A stretch of DNA of 64,000 nt, from NCBI GenBank assembly GCA_021414305.1, contig JAIOOS010000017.1:518806-582805 (forward strand), in the 5' to 3' direction. The notes under the pieces are model-generated. The model made no database searches. It was not told where the DNA came from and saw only the letters and a list, made by a program, of their open reading frames with translations. The first letter of the stretch is position 1. Every line of letters starts with the position of its first letter. Origin of the DNA: Burkholderiales bacterium (GTDB taxonomy: Bacteria > Pseudomonadota > Gammaproteobacteria > Burkholderiales > Burkholderiaceae_C). Positions 18,147-28,173 of the stretch are shown here, piece after piece. The translations under genes were made by a program, and so were the position numbers.

Positions 18147-18968
18147 ATGACCCAATCCTCCCGTCGCCTGCTCGATGTCGACATTCCCGCCCAGCCGGAC
18201 GTGCTCGTCCGCCTGTCGCTGCTCCTCGCCGAGGACGAGGTCGACTTCAACGCGGCGAGCCTGCTGATCAGCTCCGACATGGCGCTCGCCGCCGCCGTGC
18301 TCAAGGCGGTGAACTCGGCCATGTACGGCCTGCGCGGTCGGGTGCAGAGCGTGCAGCAGGCGATCACCTACCTCGGTACGCGTGAGGTCGCATCGGTCAC
18401 CTTCGAGATGGGCCTGCGCGCCGTGTTCCCGCCGGCGCCCGAGCTCGAGCCGGTGTGGGAGCGGGCGCGGGTGCGGGGCCTGCTGATGGGGCGGATCGGC
18501 TCCGAGCTCGGCGTCGACGCCTGGGCCGCGCACTCGGCGGGCCTGTTCGAGGAATGCGGCAAGGCGGTCATGTTCCGCCACGCCACCGAGCGCTACCGGC
18601 CGATGCTCAAGGAGGCGAAGAACGACGAGGAGCTGCTGCTGCTCGAGCACACGAACATCGGCGTCAGCCACGACACGCTCGGCGCCGCCCTCTGCGAGAG
18701 CTGGGGGCTGGCGCCGCCGGCGGTGGACAGCGTGCGCTATCACGTCATCGTCAACAGCACCCTCGAGCTGCCGATGCACGTGCAGCGACGCTCGATCTGC
18801 GCCCTATCGGCCATGGCGCATGCGCTGATGACCGACCCGGACACGCTCGACGATGTCGCCCGCAAGGTGGCGCCGCAGGCCGAGCTCGACCCGCTGCTGG
18901 CGGCGCGCGGCGCCCGCCGGGTGCAGGAGCAGATCGAGATGGCGGTCGAGCGGGCGAAGACCGACTAG
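18147..18968 (+). CDS. HDOD domain protein
   Basis: A 273-residue protein dominated by an HDOD domain (residues about 10-200): PAQPDVLVRLSLLLAEDEVDFNAASLLISSDMALAAAVLKAVNSAMYGLRGRVQSVQQAITYLGTREV. HDOD proteins resemble HD phosphohydrolases but lack the metal-binding HD pair; they act as regulatory scaffolds in signalling or motility. A helical C-terminus follows. The ATG at 18147 begins a clean match to the family N-terminus. It is divergent from the DUF1579-like gene. No EAL or GGDEF domain is fused. Confidence 0.88.
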   Translation: MTQSSRRLLDVDIPAQPDVLVRLSLLLAEDEVDFNAASLLISSDMALAAAVLKAVNSAMYGLRGRVQSVQQAITYLGTREVASVTFEMGLRAVFPPAPELEPVWERARVRGLLMGRIGSELGVDAWAAHSAGLFEECGKAVMFRHATERYRPMLKEAKNDEELLLLEHTNIGVSHDTLGAALCESWGLAPPAVDSVRYHVIVNSTLELPMHVQRRSICALSAMAHALMTDPDTLDDVARKVAPQAELDPLLAARGARRVQEQIEMAVERAKTD

Positions 18969-18986
18969 GGCCTGCTGACAGGCCCT
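18966..18986 (+). terminator. hairpin after the HDOD gene
   Basis: AGGGCCTG and CAGGCCCT pair perfectly around a CTGA loop, starting within the stop codon. There is no T tract, so termination would be weak or Rho-assisted. Confidence 0.35.
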
Positions 18987-19097
18987 AGCCCTTCCGGGGG
19001 GCCCGATTCCCCGTAGTCTCTCTCTTGGCTTCGGCCGCGTGCTGCACTAGCGTCGTCGACGAGAGCGCACGCCGCCGCGGGCGCGAGGAGTTCCGCC

Positions 19098-20798
19098 ATG
19101 GCGAATCCGGCGCCGCGCGACACCGTCGCGCCCGAGCATCTCGCGCTGCAGCGCCTCTATCACTGGGAACGGACCGCGCCCGAGCGGGTGATCCTGTCCC
19201 AGCCGCAGGGCGGCGGCGCGATCCGCGACTTCACCTGGGGCCAGGCGATCAGCGAGGTGCGCCGCATGGCCGCGCACCTGCGCTCGCTCGGGTTCCCACC
19301 GGGCACCCGGATCGCGCTGCTTTCCAAGAACTGCGCGCATTGGCTGCTCGCCGACTTCGCGATCTGGCTGGCCGGTCATGTCTCCGTGCCGCTCTACCCG
19401 ACGCTCGCCGCCGGCACCGTGCGGCAGATCCTCGAGCACTCCGAGGCGAAGCTGCTGTTCGTCGGCAAGCTCGACGGCTGGCCGGCCATGCGTCCCGGCG
19501 TGCCCGAGGGGCTGCCCTGCATCGGCCTGCCGCTCGCCCCGGCCAACGACTACCCGCAGTGGCAGGCGATCGTCGACGCCACGGCGCCGTTCGCGGAGTC
19601 GCCGCTGCGCGACGGCAACGAGCTCTCGACCATCATGTACACCTCCGGCACCACCGGCACGCCCAAGGGCGTGATGCACAGCTTTGCGACCTTCGCCTGG
19701 TCGATCGCCTCCGGCCTGAAGCGCGTGCCGGTCGGCAGCAATGACCGCCTGCTCAGCTACCTTCCGCTCGCCCACGTGGCCGAGCGCGCACTGGTCGAGC
19801 ACGCCCTGCTCGCGACCGGCATGCACGTGTACTTCGCCGAGAGCCTGGAGACCTTCACGGTCGACCTGCAGCGGGCGCGGCCGACCGTCTTCTTCTCGGT
19901 CCCGCGGCTGTGGGTCAAGTTCCAGCAGGCGGTCGACACGAAGATGCCGCCGGCCAAGCTGCAGCGCCTGCTGCGGATTCCGATCGTGCGCAAGATCGTC
20001 TCGAAGAAGGTGCTCACGGCGCTCGGCCTCGACGCCTGCAGCTACGCCGCCGGCGGCGCCGCGCCGATGCCGCCCGAGCTGCTGCGCTGGTACGCCCGGC
20101 TCGGCCTGCCGATCAGCGAGGTCTACGGCATGACCGAGAACTGCGGCGTCTCGCACGCCACGCTGCCCGGCGTGGAGCGCGTCGGCACCGTCGGCCAGCC
20201 GTACCAGGGCGTGGAGACGCGCATCGACCCGGCCAACGGCGAGATCCTGATGCGCAGCCCCGGCCTCATGCTCGGCTACTACAAGGAACCGCTTCTGACG
20301 GCCGAGGCGATCGACGCCGAGGGCTGGCTGCACACCGGCGACAAGGGCGCGCTCGATCCGGAAGGCAACCTGCGCATCACCGGCCGGGTCAAGGACCTGT
20401 TCAAGACGAGCAAGGGCAAGTACGTCGCGCCGGCGCCGATCGAGGATCGCCTGGTGATGCACGGCGCGATCGAGGCCTGCGTCGTCACCGGCGCCAACCT
20501 CGGCCAGCCGCTGGGCATCGTCATGCTCAACGCCGAAGCGGTCAAGCGCGCGGCGTCGGCCGAGGGGCGGGCCGAGCTCGAGGCTTCGCTGACCGAGCAC
20601 CTGGCCAAGGTCAACGAGGGGCTCGATCCGCACGAGCAGCTCGAATGCCTGGTGGTCGTCGCCGAGCCCTGGTCGGTGGAGAACGGCTTCATCACGCCGA
20701 CCTTCAAGGTCAAGCGCAACCGCATCGAGGACGTCTACGGTCCGCTCTTCGCGGGCTGGATCGCCAAACGCAAGCCCGTGGTCTGGCACGACGCCTGA
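19098..20798 (+). CDS. long-chain fatty acid-CoA ligase-like AMP-binding enzyme
   Basis: A 566-residue adenylate-forming enzyme of the FadD15/AMP-binding class that activates a carboxylic acid with ATP and CoA. Motif A3 is [14 protein letters not shown], the A5 region is [13 protein letters not shown]7/A8 are [37 protein letters not shown], and the C-terminal lysine region is [18 protein letters not shown]. These features and length suggest a long-chain acyl-CoA synthetase. GAGGAG lies about 8 nt before the ATG. It stands alone between the HDOD gene and a TonB receptor gene. Confidence 0.88.
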   Translation: MANPAPRDTVAPEHLALQRLYHWERTAPERVILSQPQGGGAIRDFTWGQAISEVRRMAAHLRSLGFPPGTRIALLSKNCAHWLLADFAIWLAGHVSVPLYPTLAAGTVRQILEHSEAKLLFVGKLDGWPAMRPGVPEGLPCIGLPLAPANDYPQWQAIVDATAPFAESPLRDGNELSTIMYTSGTTGTPKGVMHSFATFAWSIASGLKRVPVGSNDRLLSYLPLAHVAERALVEHALLATGMHVYFAESLETFTVDLQRARPTVFFSVPRLWVKFQQAVDTKMPPAKLQRLLRIPIVRKIVSKKVLTALGLDACSYAAGGAAPMPPELLRWYARLGLPISEVYGMTENCGVSHATLPGVERVGTVGQPYQGVETRIDPANGEILMRSPGLMLGYYKEPLLTAEAIDAEGWLHTGDKGALDPEGNLRITGRVKDLFKTSKGKYVAPAPIEDRLVMHGAIEACVVTGANLGQPLGIVMLNAEAVKRAASAEGRAELEASLTEHLAKVNEGLDPHEQLECLVVVAEPWSVENGFITPTFKVKRNRIEDVYGPLFAGWIAKRKPVVWHDA

Positions 20799-20837
20799 GT
20801 CGCGTCGCCGGCGGCGCGCGCCGGCGCGCCCTGGTCT

Positions 20838-21017
20838 GAATGTGGGGCCGATCAGACGGCGATTGTTTCGAACCCGCTTCGAAGCTCGCGCGAGCGTTGC
20901 GCGGGCGTTTCGCTTCTGCAAATTCGCAAGAGCTGCAACGTCGCCTCGCGCGGCGGTTCGTAGTCTGCCCGTTCGGCTCGCGAAGCCGCATCGCGCAACC
21001 CTTTGCAGGACCCCATC
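20838..21017 (+). promoter_or_regulatory. upstream leader of TonB receptor 1, similar to that of receptor 2
   Basis: The 219-bp gap before receptor 1 contains a ~180-bp block that aligns with 24855-25031. Shared blocks in order: TGTGGGG, GATC.GACG.CGATTGTTTCGA, GTTGCGC, AAATTCGCAAG.G.TGCAACG, GTTCGTAGTCT, a CGGCT..AGCCG hairpin, GCGCAAC and AGGA. TTGCGC and CAAATT at 16 nt could be a promoter; alternatively AAAT-N15-CGTC resembles iron-starvation ECF promoters. No known riboswitch motif is seen. Confidence 0.55.
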
Positions 21018-23801
21018 ATGCCCCGCACCCAGGAAGCCCCCGCCCTGCTCGCCACCACCCTGGCAACGCTGATCGCGACGATTCCCGCCCAGGCCTGGGC
21101 CCAGGACGCTCCGGCGCAGCAGATGCAGCGAGTGGAGATCACCGGCTCGTCGATCAAGCGCATCGACGCCGAAACGGCGTTGCCGGTGCAGGTGATCACG
21201 CGCGAACAGATCCAGAAGAGCGGCGCGACCAACGTCGAGCAGCTGCTGCAGACGATCAGCTCGGTCTCGAGCTCGGGTGGACTGACCGCGGCCTCGGCTT
21301 CCGGCGCCACCACCGGCGGCATCTCGGCGGTCTCGCTGCACGGGCTCACGTCGATCCGCACGCTGGTTCTGCTGAACGGCCGGCGGATCGCGCCCTACGG
21401 CATCGGCTTCACCGGAGACTCGGTCTCGGTCGACGTCAACAGCATCCCGCTCGCGGCGATCGAGCGGGTCGAGGTGCTGAAGGACGGCGCCTCCGCGGTC
21501 TATGGCTCGGACGCGATCGCCGGCGTGATCAACTTCATCCTGCGCCAGGAGTTCAAGGGCCTCGAGCTGACCGCCGACTACGGCGACACGACGCACGGCG
21601 GCGCGAAGTTCAAGAAGGCGGCGGGAACGTTCGGCTTCGGCAACCTCTCGACCGATCGCTTCAACGTCATGATGACCGCGTCCTACCAGAAGGAGGCGGC
21701 GCTGTTCGGCCGCGATCGCGCCGACTTCGCCGGCCGCGCCTACGACGTCACCAACACCAACGACACGACCTCGGGCAACACCTTCCCCGGCAACATCGTG
21801 CCGGCCGACGGCTCGGGCGGAACGCTGAACCCTTCCGCCCCGGACTGCCCCGGGCCGTACTCCTTCAACGACCCGCTGTTCCCGCCCACCCGCTGCCGCT
21901 ACGACCCGTCGTTGCAGGTGACGCTGCTGCCGGCCTCCGAGCGCACCAGCGTCTTCGCCTCGGGCAAGTTCGCGATCACGCCCGACATCCACGCCTTTGC
22001 CGAGGCGTCGTACAACAAGAACAAGATCCGCACCGTGATCCAGCCGGTGCCGATCTCCGACCAGTTCAACATCCCGCTGCAGAACACGCTCTGCAGCCAG
22101 GCGCCGTACAACAACACCGTCGCCAATGCCTGCGTCTCGACCTTTCTGCTGACGCCCTCCAGCCCCTACTACCCGACCGCCTTTGCCACCACGAACTACG
22201 GCGGCACGCCCGACCTGCTCGTGCGCTACCGGTCGGCGCTCACCGGCAACCGCGACATCACCGACGTCAGCGAAGCGCCGCGCGCGGTGGTCGGCGTGAA
22301 GGGCCTGGCGATGGGCTGGGACTTCGACGTCGCCGGGCTCTGGAGCCAGAGCAAGGTCAAGGAGCAGGTCAGCGACGGCTTTCCGCTGCTGACGCAGCTG
22401 ATGCCGCTGCTCAACAGCGGACTCGTCAACCCCTTCGGTCCCAGCGACCCGGGCGTCGAGGCCCAGGTCCGCGCGACCAACTTCACCGGCGAGGCGTACT
22501 CCATCAAGTCGTCGATGACCAGCCTGGCCGGCAAGGCCTCGCGCGAGATCATGCAGCTCTCGGCCGGCCCGCTCGGCGTCGCGTTCGGCGGCGAGATGCG
22601 CAAGGAGAAGTTCGACTTCTCCGCCTCGGCGGCGCTGCAGGCGGGCGACGTGTCCGGCTACGGCGGCAACTTCCTGCCGACCAGCCACTCGCGCGACGTC
22701 GGCGCCGTGTTCGGCGAGGCCAACATCCCGATCGTCAAGAACCTGGAGGCCAACGTCGCCGTCCGCTACGACCACTACGAAGGGGTCGGCAGCTCGACCA
22801 CGCCCAAGGCGAGCCTGCGCTGGCAGCCGATTCCGCAGCTGCTGCTGCGCACCTCGTACGGCAAGGGCTTCCGCGCGCCTAGCCTGCAGGACCTGTTCCT
22901 GCCGCAGCAGACCAGCGTGACGACCCCCGGCCTGAGCGACCCCGACCGCTGCCCGGTGACGAACAACGGCAACGACTGCCAGACCCAGTTCAACGTGCAG
23001 CTCGGCGGCGAGGCGAACCTCAAGCCCGAGAAGTCGAAGAACTTCACGCTCGGCGCGGTGCTCGAGCCGGTGAACAACGTCTCGATCGGCATCGACTACT
23101 TCCAGGTTCGCCTCGACAACACGATCGTCAACGGCGTCAATCCGGCGATCATCCTCGGCGACACGACGCAGTACGCCAACCTCATCACCCGCGCGCCGCA
23201 GACCCCGGCGGACATCGCGGCCGGCATTCCGGGCTCGATCACCGCGATCAACCAGATCAACATCAACCTCGGCACGACCAAGGTCTCGGGCCTCGACTTC
23301 GACGTCAAGTGGCGGATCCCGACGGCCGACATGGGGCGCTTCACCGTCAGCGGCACGGCCACCTACTTCATCAAGTTCGACACCTCCAAGCCCGACGGCT
23401 CGTTCACCGGCAATGTCGACCGCATCAATCCGGCCACGGGCGGCGTGATCCCGCGCTTCAAGAGCTACCTCGCGGTCGACTGGGCGAACGGGCCCTGGGG
23501 TGTGACGGTGGCGCAGAACTACCAGAAGCACTACACCGACCTGGCCGACACCTTCAGCCAGCCGGAGCCGGCCGACTTCCACTATCGCACCGTCCGCTCG
23601 TACACGACCTACGACCTGCAGGGCAGCTACGAGGCCTCGAAGTCGTGGCGGGTGACGCTGGGCGCGCGCAACGTCTTCAACTCGGATCCGCCGTACACCA
23701 ACGCCGGCGGCCAGACCTCGTTCCAGAGCGGCTACGACCCGCAGTACGCCGACCCGCGCGGCCGCTTCATGTACGCCCGCGTGACCTACACGATGAACTG
23801 A
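21018..23801 (+). CDS. TonB-dependent outer-membrane receptor 1
   Basis: A 927-residue outer-membrane receptor. The signal peptide ends near QAWAQ (residue 30-33). A possible TonB box region ([13 protein letters not shown]) precedes the plug domain (about 45-175), which has the family motifs [13 protein letters not shown] and [37 protein letters not shown]. The rest forms the 22-strand barrel ([29 protein letters not shown] and [16 protein letters not shown] are typical). The subtype resembles the Caulobacter/Xanthomonas-style receptors whose substrates are often oligosaccharides or other large nutrients, but the substrate here is unknown. AGGA 7 nt before the ATG at 21018 favours it over an ATG at 21003. 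The last residue is Asn (YTMN), not the usual aromatic. Confidence 0.93.
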   Translation: MPRTQEAPALLATTLATLIATIPAQAWAQDAPAQQMQRVEITGSSIKRIDAETALPVQVITREQIQKSGATNVEQLLQTISSVSSSGGLTAASASGATTGGISAVSLHGLTSIRTLVLLNGRRIAPYGIGFTGDSVSVDVNSIPLAAIERVEVLKDGASAVYGSDAIAGVINFILRQEFKGLELTADYGDTTHGGAKFKKAAGTFGFGNLSTDRFNVMMTASYQKEAALFGRDRADFAGRAYDVTNTNDTTSGNTFPGNIVPADGSGGTLNPSAPDCPGPYSFNDPLFPPTRCRYDPSLQVTLLPASERTSVFASGKFAITPDIHAFAEASYNKNKIRTVIQPVPISDQFNIPLQNTLCSQAPYNNTVANACVSTFLLTPSSPYYPTAFATTNYGGTPDLLVRYRSALTGNRDITDVSEAPRAVVGVKGLAMGWDFDVAGLWSQSKVKEQVSDGFPLLTQLMPLLNSGLVNPFGPSDPGVEAQVRATNFTGEAYSIKSSMTSLAGKASREIMQLSAGPLGVAFGGEMRKEKFDFSASAALQAGDVSGYGGNFLPTSHSRDVGAVFGEANIPIVKNLEANVAVRYDHYEGVGSSTTPKASLRWQPIPQLLLRTSYGKGFRAPSLQDLFLPQQTSVTTPGLSDPDRCPVTNNGNDCQTQFNVQLGGEANLKPEKSKNFTLGAVLEPVNNVSIGIDYFQVRLDNTIVNGVNPAIILGDTTQYANLITRAPQTPADIAAGIPGSITAINQININLGTTKVSGLDFDVKWRIPTADMGRFTVSGTATYFIKFDTSKPDGSFTGNVDRINPATGGVIPRFKSYLAVDWANGPWGVTVAQNYQKHYTDLADTFSQPEPADFHYRTVRSYTTYDLQGSYEASKSWRVTLGARNVFNSDPPYTNAGGQTSFQSGYDPQYADPRGRFMYARVTYTMN

Positions 23802-23804
23802 GGC

Positions 23805-24803
23805 TCAGTCGACCTTCGCGCCCGAGGCCTTGACGACCTGCGCCCATTTCTTCGCCTCGGCGGCGATGAACTGGGTGAACTGCGCCGGCGTGCTGCCGCC
23901 CGGAATCGCGCCTTGCGAGACCAGCCGTTCCTTCAGCGCCGGCGTGGCCAGCGCCTTCGCGGTTTCCTGCTGCAGCCGGTTGACGAGCTCCGCCGGCGTG
24001 CCCGCCGGCGCGAGCAGGCCGAACCACGAGCTCGCCTCGTAGCCCTTGATCGGGCCGGCCTCGGCGACCGTCGGCACCTCGGGCAGCGCTGCGCTGCGCT
24101 CGCCGCTCGTGACGGCCAGCGCCACCAGCTTGCCGGCCTTGATCTGCGGCAGCGCCGAGGGCAGGTTGTCGAACATCAGGTCCATGGTGCCGCCGATCAG
24201 GTCGAGCAGCGCCGGGCCCGAGCCGCGATACGGAAAGTGGACCATGTAGGTGCCGCTCATGGTCTTGAACAGCTCGCCCGAGAGATGGATCGAGGTGCCG
24301 TTGCCGCTCGAGGCCATGTTGAGCTTGCCCGGGTTGGCCTTGGCGTAGGCGATCAGCGACTTCACGTCGGTGATCTTGTAGGCCGCGGCCTTGGCCGGGT
24401 TCATGACCAGCACGTTGGGCACGCCGGCGAAGAGGGTGATCGGCGCGAAGTCCTTGACCGCGTCGTACGGCATCTTCGGATAGAGCGCCGGATTGATCGA
24501 TTGCGTGCCGACGGTGCCCATCAGCAGCGTGTAGCCGTCGGCCGGCGACTTGGCGACGAGGTCGGCGCCGGTGTTGCCGCCTGCGCCCGGCTTGTTCTCG
24601 ACGATGAAGCTCTGGCCGAACGCCTTGCCGAGCTCGGGCGCCAGCGCCCGCGCGAGGATGTCGGTGGTGCCGCCGGGCGCGAACGGAACGACGATGCGCA
24701 CCGGCTTCGTCGGCCAGCCGGATGCGCTGCCCTGCGCGAAGCCGAGCGGCGCGAGGAGACAGAGGGCGAGGGCCGTCAGGGCGATTCGCAAGCGTTGACT
24801 CAT
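23805..24803 (-). CDS. Bug/TctC-type tripartite tricarboxylate receptor protein
   Basis: A 332-residue periplasmic solute receptor of the Bug family, very expanded in Burkholderiales. The signal peptide is residues 1-24 ([19 protein letters not shown]), then [58 protein letters not shown] and [23 protein letters not shown] are hallmark segments. The frame opens 50 codons earlier, but MSQRLRIAL starts the signal peptide, so 24803 is chosen. No TctA/TctB membrane genes are nearby, so it is an orphan, placed between two TonB receptors. It is convergent with receptor 1, 3 bp apart, and divergent from receptor 2. Confidence 0.93.
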   Translation of the reverse strand: MSQRLRIALTALALCLLAPLGFAQGSASGWPTKPVRIVVPFAPGGTTDILARALAPELGKAFGQSFIVENKPGAGGNTGADLVAKSPADGYTLLMGTVGTQSINPALYPKMPYDAVKDFAPITLFAGVPNVLVMNPAKAAAYKITDVKSLIAYAKANPGKLNMASSGNGTSIHLSGELFKTMSGTYMVHFPYRGSGPALLDLIGGTMDLMFDNLPSALPQIKAGKLVALAVTSGERSAALPEVPTVAEAGPIKGYEASSWFGLLAPAGTPAELVNRLQQETAKALATPALKERLVSQGAIPGGSTPAQFTQFIAAEAKKWAQVVKASGAKVD

Positions 24804-24854
24804 GGGGCGTGTCTCCAGCGCGGCGAGCCTCGAAAGGGGCGCGTCCGGACCGTA

Positions 24855-25031
24855 GTGTGGGGGAGATCGGACGCCGATTGTTTCGACACGGTTTCGAGCC
24901 TGTCCTCGCCGTTGCGCCGACGTGCCAGGGGCGGAAATTCGCAAGCGGTGCAACGCCGCCGATCGCTCGCGTTCGTAGTCTCTCGCGCTCGGCTCACGAC
25001 GCCGAAGCCGCGCAACTCTTCAGGAAAAAAC
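24855..25031 (+). promoter_or_regulatory. upstream leader of TonB receptor 2, similar to that of receptor 1
   Basis: This block aligns along its length with 20838-21017. It contains the inverted repeat ATCGG-ACG-CCGAT (within GATCGGACGCCGATTG), then TTGCGC-N16-GAAATT as a possible promoter, GTTCGTAGTCT, a short CGGC..GCCG hairpin and AGGA. It lies in the 228-bp divergent gap before receptor 2 and could also affect the Bug gene. Confidence 0.55.
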
Positions 25032-27632
25032 ATGCCCAGGACCGGCCAGGCCACCGCTTCGAAACGCAACCGTCCCGGCCGTCGCCGGCTCGTCGCCGCC
25101 GCTGTCGCCGCGGCGTTTCCTCTGGCATCGTGGGCGCAGCAGCAGCAGTTTGAGCGGGTCGAGATCACCGGTTCGGCGATCAAGCGGACCGACGCCGAAG
25201 GGCCGGCGCCGGTCGAGATCATCACCCGCAAGGAGATCGCCAAGACCGGCGCCACCAGCATCAACGAGCTGGTGCGCTCGATCCCCTCGATCGACGTCTT
25301 CGACCAGGGCGAGCTCACCAGCAACTCGCCCTCGGGCTCGGGCACGGCGCAGCTCGGCCTGCGCGGCCTCGGCTCGACCAACCTGCTCGTGCTCCTCAAC
25401 GGCCGGCGCCTGCCGGTCAACGCGCTGTACGACGCGTCGGGCGCCGGCGCGGCCTTCGATGTCAACCTGATTCCGATCTCGGCGATCGAGCGGATCGAGA
25501 TCCTGAAGGATGGCGGCTCGGCGATCTACGGCGCCGACGCGGTTTCGGGCGTGTTCAACATCATCACGCGCAGCGACTACCAGGGCCTGGAAGGCAGCGC
25601 CTCCTACGGCAACAGCAGCCGCAACGACGGCACCGAGAAGCGCGTCAACCTGCTCGGCGGCTTCGGCGACCTGAGCAAGGACCGCTTCAACGTGCTCGGC
25701 AGCGTAGACGTGTTCAAGCGCGACCCGATCTACCGCAAGGACCGCTCGCTCAGCAACACCGTCGACGGTCGCTCCAAGGGCGGCACCGACGGTCGCAGCA
25801 CGTTCGCGCCGACGGGCAACGTCGTCGACCCGAACAGCGGCGCCAACGTCGGCCTGCCGTACCGGCCCTGCCCGGCCGACAGCCTCGACGACAACAACGT
25901 CTGCCGCTTCGACTTCAACAAGAGCATCCTGACCTCGAGCAACGGCGCCGACCGGATCAGCGCCCTGGGCCTGGCCTCGTTCCAGCTCACGCCCGAGATC
26001 AAGCTGTTCGCCGAGGTGACCTACGCGCTGTCGAAGGACACCTTCAAGTCGCAACCCGCGCCCGACTACCTGCCGGTGCCGGTCATCGACCCGGCGCAGA
26101 TTCCCTATGCTTTCGACACGCCGCCGTCGACGATCTACATCGGCGGCCGCTTCATGCAGGCCGGGCCGCGCACCACCAAGCGCGAGTCGGAGCTGATCAA
26201 CACCGTGCTCGGCGCCGAGGGCACCAACTACGGCCTCGACTGGAAGGTCAACCTCGGCCGCGGCGAAAGCAAGGTCACCAACAAGGACAGCAACTACCTG
26301 GCCAAGGATCCGTTCTTCGACGCCGTGCTGGCCGGCCTGGTCGATCCCACCGTCACGACCAACGACCAAGCGGTGGTCGACTCGCTCAAGGTCTTCCCGG
26401 TGCGCAAGGGAAAGTCGACCGTCGACTTCCTCAACCTGCAGCTTTCGGGCGATGCCGTCGCCATGCCCGCCGGACCGCTGCGCTACGCCGTCGGCGCCCA
26501 GTTCTGGCGCGAGAAGCTGACCGACACGCCCGACGCGCTGACCCAGGCCGGCGAGGTGTTCGGCAGCATCCAGCAGGCGGCGGTCGATGCCAAGCGCAAC
26601 GTCAAGGCGGTGTTCGGCGAGCTCTCGATCCCGGTCCTCACCAACCTCGAGGGCCAGCTCGCGATCCGCTACGACCAGTATCCGAACTCGGTCTCGGCGA
26701 CCAGCCCGAAGGTGGCGTTCAAGTACACGCCCATTCCGCAGCTGGCGTTCCGAGCCTCGTACACCGAGAGTTTCAAGGCACCGGCGCTGAAGCAGCTGTT
26801 CGGCGCCCAGGAGCAAGGCGCCGGCACGGTGACCGACCCGGCGCAGTGCACGGCGCTCGGCATCGCCCTCAACGCCGACGGCACCTGTGCGGCCAACATC
26901 TTCGTCATCAACGGCTCCAATCCCGACCTGAAACCGGAGAAGGGCAAGACGTACGGCGCCGGTGCGGTGTTCCAGCTCGGCAAGAGCTTCAGCGGCAGCC
27001 TCGACTTCTGGAAGATCAAGAAGACCGACGCGATCAGCGTGCCCACGGTCGGCACGGCGATCGACCAGGGACTGTTCGCGCGCGACGGCGTCCGCACCCT
27101 GGTCTTCACCAACCTGCAGAACTTCGCCCAGGTCGCCAACTCGGGCGTCGACCTCGACGTGCAGTGGCGTTTCCCGGGGACCTCGGTCGGCAACGTCACC
27201 GTGCGCGAAGCCGGCAGCTACTTCTATCACCAGCGCACGCGCACCGCCTCGGGCGATCCCTACGCCGAGTTCAACGGCACCTACGCGCTGCCGCGCTGGC
27301 GCAACGTGTTCATCGTCTCCACCGATGCCGGCCCCTGGTCGGCCACCGCGTCGCTGCGCTCGGTGGGCGGCTTCTGGGACACCGACGAGCCCTATCCGAT
27401 TCCCGTGGGCACGCGCAAGGTTCCATCGGAGCACGAGGTCGACGTCCAGGGGCAGTACACCGGCTGGAAGAACCTGACGCTGACCGGCGGCATCCGCAAC
27501 CTGTTCGACCGGATGCCGCCCTTCAGCAACAAGAACCTGACCGACAACACCTACTCGCAGCAAGGCTTCGCCGAGCTGTACACGGTGCGCGGCCGGTTCT
27601 TCTACCTCACGGCGAGCTACAAGTTCTTCTGA
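25032..27632 (+). CDS. TonB-dependent outer-membrane receptor 2
   Basis: An 866-residue receptor of the same subtype as receptor 1. The signal peptide covers about residues 1-36 (RRRLVAAAVAAAFPLASWAQ), then FERVEITGSAIKRTDAEGPAPVEIITRKEI and the plug ([50 protein letters not shown]). The barrel ends with RGRFFYLTASYKFF, an aromatic C-terminus as expected for BAM recognition. AGGA precedes the ATG by 6 nt. The proteins are clearly paralogous in the plug, but they differ in barrel loops, so they may take different ligands. A MarR regulator gene begins 51 bp downstream. Confidence 0.93.
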   Translation: MPRTGQATASKRNRPGRRRLVAAAVAAAFPLASWAQQQQFERVEITGSAIKRTDAEGPAPVEIITRKEIAKTGATSINELVRSIPSIDVFDQGELTSNSPSGSGTAQLGLRGLGSTNLLVLLNGRRLPVNALYDASGAGAAFDVNLIPISAIERIEILKDGGSAIYGADAVSGVFNIITRSDYQGLEGSASYGNSSRNDGTEKRVNLLGGFGDLSKDRFNVLGSVDVFKRDPIYRKDRSLSNTVDGRSKGGTDGRSTFAPTGNVVDPNSGANVGLPYRPCPADSLDDNNVCRFDFNKSILTSSNGADRISALGLASFQLTPEIKLFAEVTYALSKDTFKSQPAPDYLPVPVIDPAQIPYAFDTPPSTIYIGGRFMQAGPRTTKRESELINTVLGAEGTNYGLDWKVNLGRGESKVTNKDSNYLAKDPFFDAVLAGLVDPTVTTNDQAVVDSLKVFPVRKGKSTVDFLNLQLSGDAVAMPAGPLRYAVGAQFWREKLTDTPDALTQAGEVFGSIQQAAVDAKRNVKAVFGELSIPVLTNLEGQLAIRYDQYPNSVSATSPKVAFKYTPIPQLAFRASYTESFKAPALKQLFGAQEQGAGTVTDPAQCTALGIALNADGTCAANIFVINGSNPDLKPEKGKTYGAGAVFQLGKSFSGSLDFWKIKKTDAISVPTVGTAIDQGLFARDGVRTLVFTNLQNFAQVANSGVDLDVQWRFPGTSVGNVTVREAGSYFYHQRTRTASGDPYAEFNGTYALPRWRNVFIVSTDAGPWSATASLRSVGGFWDTDEPYPIPVGTRKVPSEHEVDVQGQYTGWKNLTLTGGIRNLFDRMPPFSNKNLTDNTYSQQGFAELYTVRGRFFYLTASYKFF

Positions 27633-27647
27633 GCATGATCTTCGGCC

Positions 27648-27675
27648 TTGCATCAGCTGTATCTGCATCTATACT
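27648..27675 (+). promoter_or_regulatory. strong sigma-70 promoter of the MarR gene, leaderless
   Basis: TTGCAT (27648-27653) and TATACT (27670-27675) are 16 nt apart. The ATG begins 7 nt after the -10, so transcription would start at or next to the start codon. The motif TGTATCTGCATCT (27658-27670) lies in the spacer and -10, where a bound repressor would block polymerase. Confidence 0.65.
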
Positions 27676-27682
27676 GGGGCGC

Positions 27683-28120
27683 ATGGACATCGTCGACCAG
27701 TACGCGCCGCGCGGATTCGATTGCGTCTGCGGCAACATCCGCATGGCAGCGCGCGCCGTCACCGGCGTCTACGACCGGCATCTGCGCGACGCCGGCGTCT
27801 CCGCCAGCCAGATGGCGGTGCTCTGGGCCGTCGCCTATGCCTGCGGTCTTTCGGTCAAGGCGCTGGCCGGCCGCATCGCCATGGACGAGACCACGCTGAT
27901 CCGCAACCTGCGCGGGCTCGAGAAGCAGGGCTGGGTGACGCTGGCGGTCGGCGGCGACCGGCGGCGGCGCCTGCCGGCGCTGACCGAAGAGGGCCGCAAG
28001 GTGTTCGGCGCCGCGCTCCCGCTCTGGCAGAAGGCGCAGAAGGAAGTGGCGGCGCTGCTCGACGACAGGCTGAGCGAGACCAATCGCCGGCTGCTCCGGT
28101 TGACGCGCGCCATCGCCTGA
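27683..28120 (+). CDS. MarR family transcriptional regulator
   Basis: A 145-residue winged-helix regulator. The helical N-terminus (NIRMAARAVTGVYDRHLRDAGVSASQMAVLWAVAY) precedes the recognition region (LSVKALAGRIAMDETTLIRNLRGLEKQGWVTLAVGGDRRRRLPALTEEGRKVF), with the wing DRRRR. MarR proteins are usually dimeric repressors released by small ligands, often controlling the next genes and themselves. The strong promoter seven bases upstream fixes the ATG at 27683 and makes the message leaderless. It lies just after TonB receptor 2 and before an AraC-type gene with a similar promoter motif. Confidence 0.92.
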   Translation: MDIVDQYAPRGFDCVCGNIRMAARAVTGVYDRHLRDAGVSASQMAVLWAVAYACGLSVKALAGRIAMDETTLIRNLRGLEKQGWVTLAVGGDRRRRLPALTEEGRKVFGAALPLWQKAQKEVAALLDDRLSETNRRLLRLTRAIA

Positions 28121-28134
28121 GCGCCCTCAAAAAT

Positions 28135-28163
28135 TTGTCCGGAACGATGTATATGCATTCAAT
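28135..28163 (+). promoter_or_regulatory. putative promoter of the AraC-type gene with MarR-like motif
   Basis: TTGTCC (28135-28140) and TTCAAT (28158-28163) are 17 nt apart. TGTATATGCATTC (28148-28160) in the spacer resembles the MarR-gene motif TGTATCTGCATCT. The ATG at 28174 would be almost leaderless. Confidence 0.5.
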
Positions 28164-28173
28164 CGGACGGACG

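Noticed and set aside
20838..21017. Cobalamin or other known riboswitch before TonB receptor 1
   Set aside because: I looked for the conserved B12-box and similar cores and found none; the leader is reported only as an unnamed shared element.
19047..23582. 1,511-codon open frame on the minus strand
   Set aside because: It runs antisense to the acyl-CoA synthetase and TonB receptor genes. Its peptide is a low-complexity Arg/Asp/Val/Gly composition typical of antisense frames in G+C-rich DNA.
28147..28173. AraC-type start codons at 28147 and 28153
   Set aside because: They overlap the predicted promoter spacer and -10; the ATG at 28174 fits the predicted start of transcription.
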